This document shows positions 61,751 to 64,000 of a stretch of DNA of 64,000 nt, piece after piece. Source of the DNA: Botryotinia globosa (taxonomy: Eukaryota; Ascomycota; Leotiomycetes; Helotiales; Sclerotiniaceae). The translations under genes were made by a program, and so were the position numbers. The DNA lies in the NCBI GenBank assembly GCA_014898425.1, contig RCSZ01000014.1, forward strand, positions 992,001 to 1,056,000, in the 5' to 3' direction. Numbering within the stretch: position 1 is the first letter of the stretch; each line of letters starts with the position of its first letter. The notes beneath the pieces were generated by a model, which was not told the DNA's origin, searched no databases, and saw nothing but the letters and a program-made list of their open reading frames with translations.

Positions 61751-62934
61751 TCACGAAGACAATTCCGCATTGCGCTTCGATGTCTCATAGCCTTCTTTAA
61801 CCCTTTTCTTGTCTATTTTAAAGCCATATCGGTACCTGAATAGCCATGAAAATAGCATGGCCAATAGATTAAACCATATAATCAATGCCCAATCTTTGAG
61901 CCCGAATCCAGGCTCTTTCGAATTTGCAGAATCGTATTTCTCACACACTTCCAGATACTTCTTGGGGTCATCAGAGATAACCCCATCTATCTTATTTTTG
62001 ATGCACCATCTCATCCATTGCTCTTCATTAACAGTCCACGCTAACATGGATCGTTTTGCAGCTTTGGCATCGGCCATAAATTTATAACCACCAGGTCCGA
62101 CTAGAATCTGCCGTAGCATATTGAAATTTATATTAGGTATGGATAAAAACTCTCTCGCATACCCTATTGAAAATCCAATGTGCGTTATGGGGAAATCCGG
62201 AAGGTATTTAGCGCACAGAGGAACATACTTGGCCTACATGAATGTCCGTCAGTAACCCTTCAAAAATGCGCAGAAAGATAGCTGAGAAGGAAAGGTTTGA
62301 GTTGGAGAAAAGGAATTACTTACTGCCCAGCAGCCTAATAGAACTCTCTGATTCCAAGGTCTTGTTGGCTTCACCTCTCTAATCGATGAAGCGATTAAAC
62401 TCATTAATTGTTCTGCATCATTATCCAGCTTTTTACTCTCGTTAGCTCGAATTATCTCCTAGCGTTGTTATAGCGGCAAATGTACCTTGATATCTAACAA
62501 TATCCATATATCTTCTAGCCCAGGTGTAGTGAGGTATTCTAAGAGATCGGTAAGGCGAGGCATAGGTTCGTGAGGGGCCTGGACAGTGCGAAGGGTAGAT
62601 ATATATGACCAGTCGCAATCTATAATCTTTGCGTTTTTGCCAAAACATCTCTTAAGGCTTGGATCCTTGAGAGGCGTGTTAGCCATCGTTCTCAGCGAGA
62701 AATGAAATCCTTAAGGTTACAACACACATGTGAAATAACCAAGACCCCGTCCTTTGTGATGTGTAAATCGGTTTCTATCGCATGCGCGCCTATTTCAACA
62801 GCACCTCTGAATGCGCCCATTGTATTCTCTGGATTCGCAGCTTTGTACCCTCGATGTGCAATAGCTTGCGGGAATGTTCGACCGCGCCGATCCGGTTTGG
62901 CTAATGTGAAAGTTGCTTGCGCGGCATTAGCCAT
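61751..62934 (-). CDS. pgc1: phosphatidylglycerol phospholipase C, Pgc1-like GDPD-family protein
   Basis: Exons: complement(61751..62233, 62324..62428, 62486..62665, 62728..62934); 324 aa, close to yeast Pgc1. GDPD signature: AIAHRGY with H27-R28, NPENT (34-38), ETD (E54, D56) and SHD (H69, D70), followed by LKRCFGKNAKIIDCDW and DIWILLDIKLDND. Later blocks are LGCWAAKYVPLC, THIGFSIGYAREFL, WTVNE and DGVISDDP. A hydrophobic helix at about 278-300 (ALIIWFNLLAMLFSWLF) with a basic tail gives a C-terminal membrane anchor, as in Pgc1. Yeast Pgc1 cleaves phosphatidylglycerol to diacylglycerol and glycerol phosphate, limiting its level in mitochondria and other membranes. A GTAAGT donor upstream of the ATG allows an alternative N-terminus (ATG at 62981, exon 62966..62981, acceptor before 62900, 318 aa). 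Confidence 0.9.
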
Positions 62935-64000
62935 GATTCTGAGGATCCTCAAGCAAAGAACTTACAATGAGGAACCTCCATTTTCTCCTGCGACAAAGCC
63001 TATGGTTCTCCAATTCTAAGTTTGCAGATAAGTTGGTCGCAAGATTGATACCTAGTAGGCTGAGATATGAATGGCAAAGATGTGAAGTGTTAACTGCGGG
63101 CCGCTTCAATCGATACAGGAAGTCGTTGCAGGAAGTCGAAAACCTTGATCCTGGGTGAAGATAAGTGATGGGCTTGAATTTTGGCAACCCATGTACATGA
63201 ATGATGATACCGTAATTCGATAAGACGATCACTTGTTTGGTAATTTCCTTTTCGCAGACTTCAGAAGGAATGATGATCGATGTTATAGACAGTTCTGAGA
63301 GTGTTTCAAGTACACGATGGGATCCGCAGATGTGAAAGTAGGCGCGGGAGCCGTATGTGTTTGTTAGTATTGTCTGACCGTGATAGATAGATAAAGTGAG
63401 AAGGAATCAATCAATACGACGAACTGCGGATTTTGTTCTCGAATTCAAAACAAACAAGAAGCATAGTAAATGTATCAATTATTTAATATCAATTGATTCT
63501 AAGGATTCTTGCACCTGTGAGTGTGAGTGTGAGTGTGGTATATGGATTTGTGAAGTCTTTCCAAAAGATGTCGGTATTGCCTTATCGGACAGGGTATGGA
63601 ACTTGGGCGCAAGAGACGTCGTCCGTCCACGGGTACTGTAGTCGTGAATGCGGAGGATGTAACCAGACTTGGCCTAACCGCCATGAAGAATGGAGTTATC
63701 TAGTACCTCCCTCCAGCTACCTAGTACGCTTCATGTTTGACTGCTTGAAGATCTCTTATTATCTTCTTCGTGATTCGTGAACCATACAAACATCAACGAT
63801 ATGTAAACCTTGCCACGTTAAGTTAAGCATTGTCAGAAGCGAAAAGCTTATGTAATTTTCCTACATATCTACAAAACTTCAGACTTTTGTATCTCATCCA
63901 TCACTTCTATTGTTTCATTATGCCTACTGCTCACGCATCTTTGGACCTGATATGGCTTTGTTGCAGTTTCACAAGTCCGTTCGAAACTAACCTGATGCAT
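62935..64000. other. upstream flank of pgc1-like gene, no gene recognised
   Basis: The first part is the pgc1 leader and promoter. A GTGTGA hexamer run lies near 63516-63538. Short ORFs lack family features. The window ends without another recognisable coding exon. Confidence 0.45.

Noticed and set aside
1..64000. tRNA, 5S rRNA and CRISPR-like arrays
   Set aside because: Scanning for A-box/B-box pairs and 5S-like stretches found no cloverleaf-compatible candidate. Tandem repeats are microsatellites without spacers.

Overview
The window looks like nuclear DNA of a filamentous ascomycete. Genes carry many short GT-AG introns (about 45-180 bp). Gene content (Dicer-like 2, an Stc1-domain protein, a DUF7514 protein, an NsdD/LTF1-type GATA factor, fungal glutamate-cysteine ligase) fits Leotiomycetes (Helotiales, Sclerotiniaceae-like). 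That placement is an inference from family resemblance, not a search result. I saw no bacterial-type operons, CRISPR arrays, rRNA or convincing tRNA genes, and no intact transposon.

Layout. 1-892 (+): 3' part of a LaeA/UMTA-type methyltransferase that appears deleted and frame-broken. 893-6116: repeat-rich spacer. 6117-8553 (-): Ime2-family meiotic kinase. 8554-15351: 6.8-kb spacer between the divergent Ime2 and Stc1 genes. 15352-16776 (+): Stc1-domain protein. 19982-22396 (+): DUF7514 protein. 24214-25727 (-): mitochondrial pyruvate dehydrogenase kinase. 27785-29018 (+): membrane-anchored protein with weak SGNH/PC-esterase resemblance. 29634-34568 (-): Dicer-like 2. 35237-37576 (-): glutamate-cysteine ligase. 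37577-43805: gene-poor. 43806-45445 (-): NsdD/LTF1 GATA regulator. 45446-58301: 12.9-kb gene-poor stretch upstream of it. 58302-61319 (-): large low-complexity protein with a Cys-rich N-terminus and a three-copy internal repeat. 61751-62934 (-): Pgc1-type phosphatidylglycerol phospholipase C.

Functional themes. Two genes belong to RNA-silencing families (Stc1 domain, Dicer-like 2), lying about 13 kb apart. Two are developmental regulators (Ime2, NsdD), each with an unusually long upstream spacer. Three are housekeeping or metabolic (pyruvate dehydrogenase kinase, glutathione synthesis, phospholipid turnover). I see no evidence of an operon-like or secondary-metabolite cluster. Spacers are full of microsatellites, including two satellites with 8-bp units.

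All exon borders were derived by hand from splice consensus, phase and expected family sequence. Coding lengths close in frame for every intact gene, but transcripts would be needed to confirm the junctions noted as uncertain.
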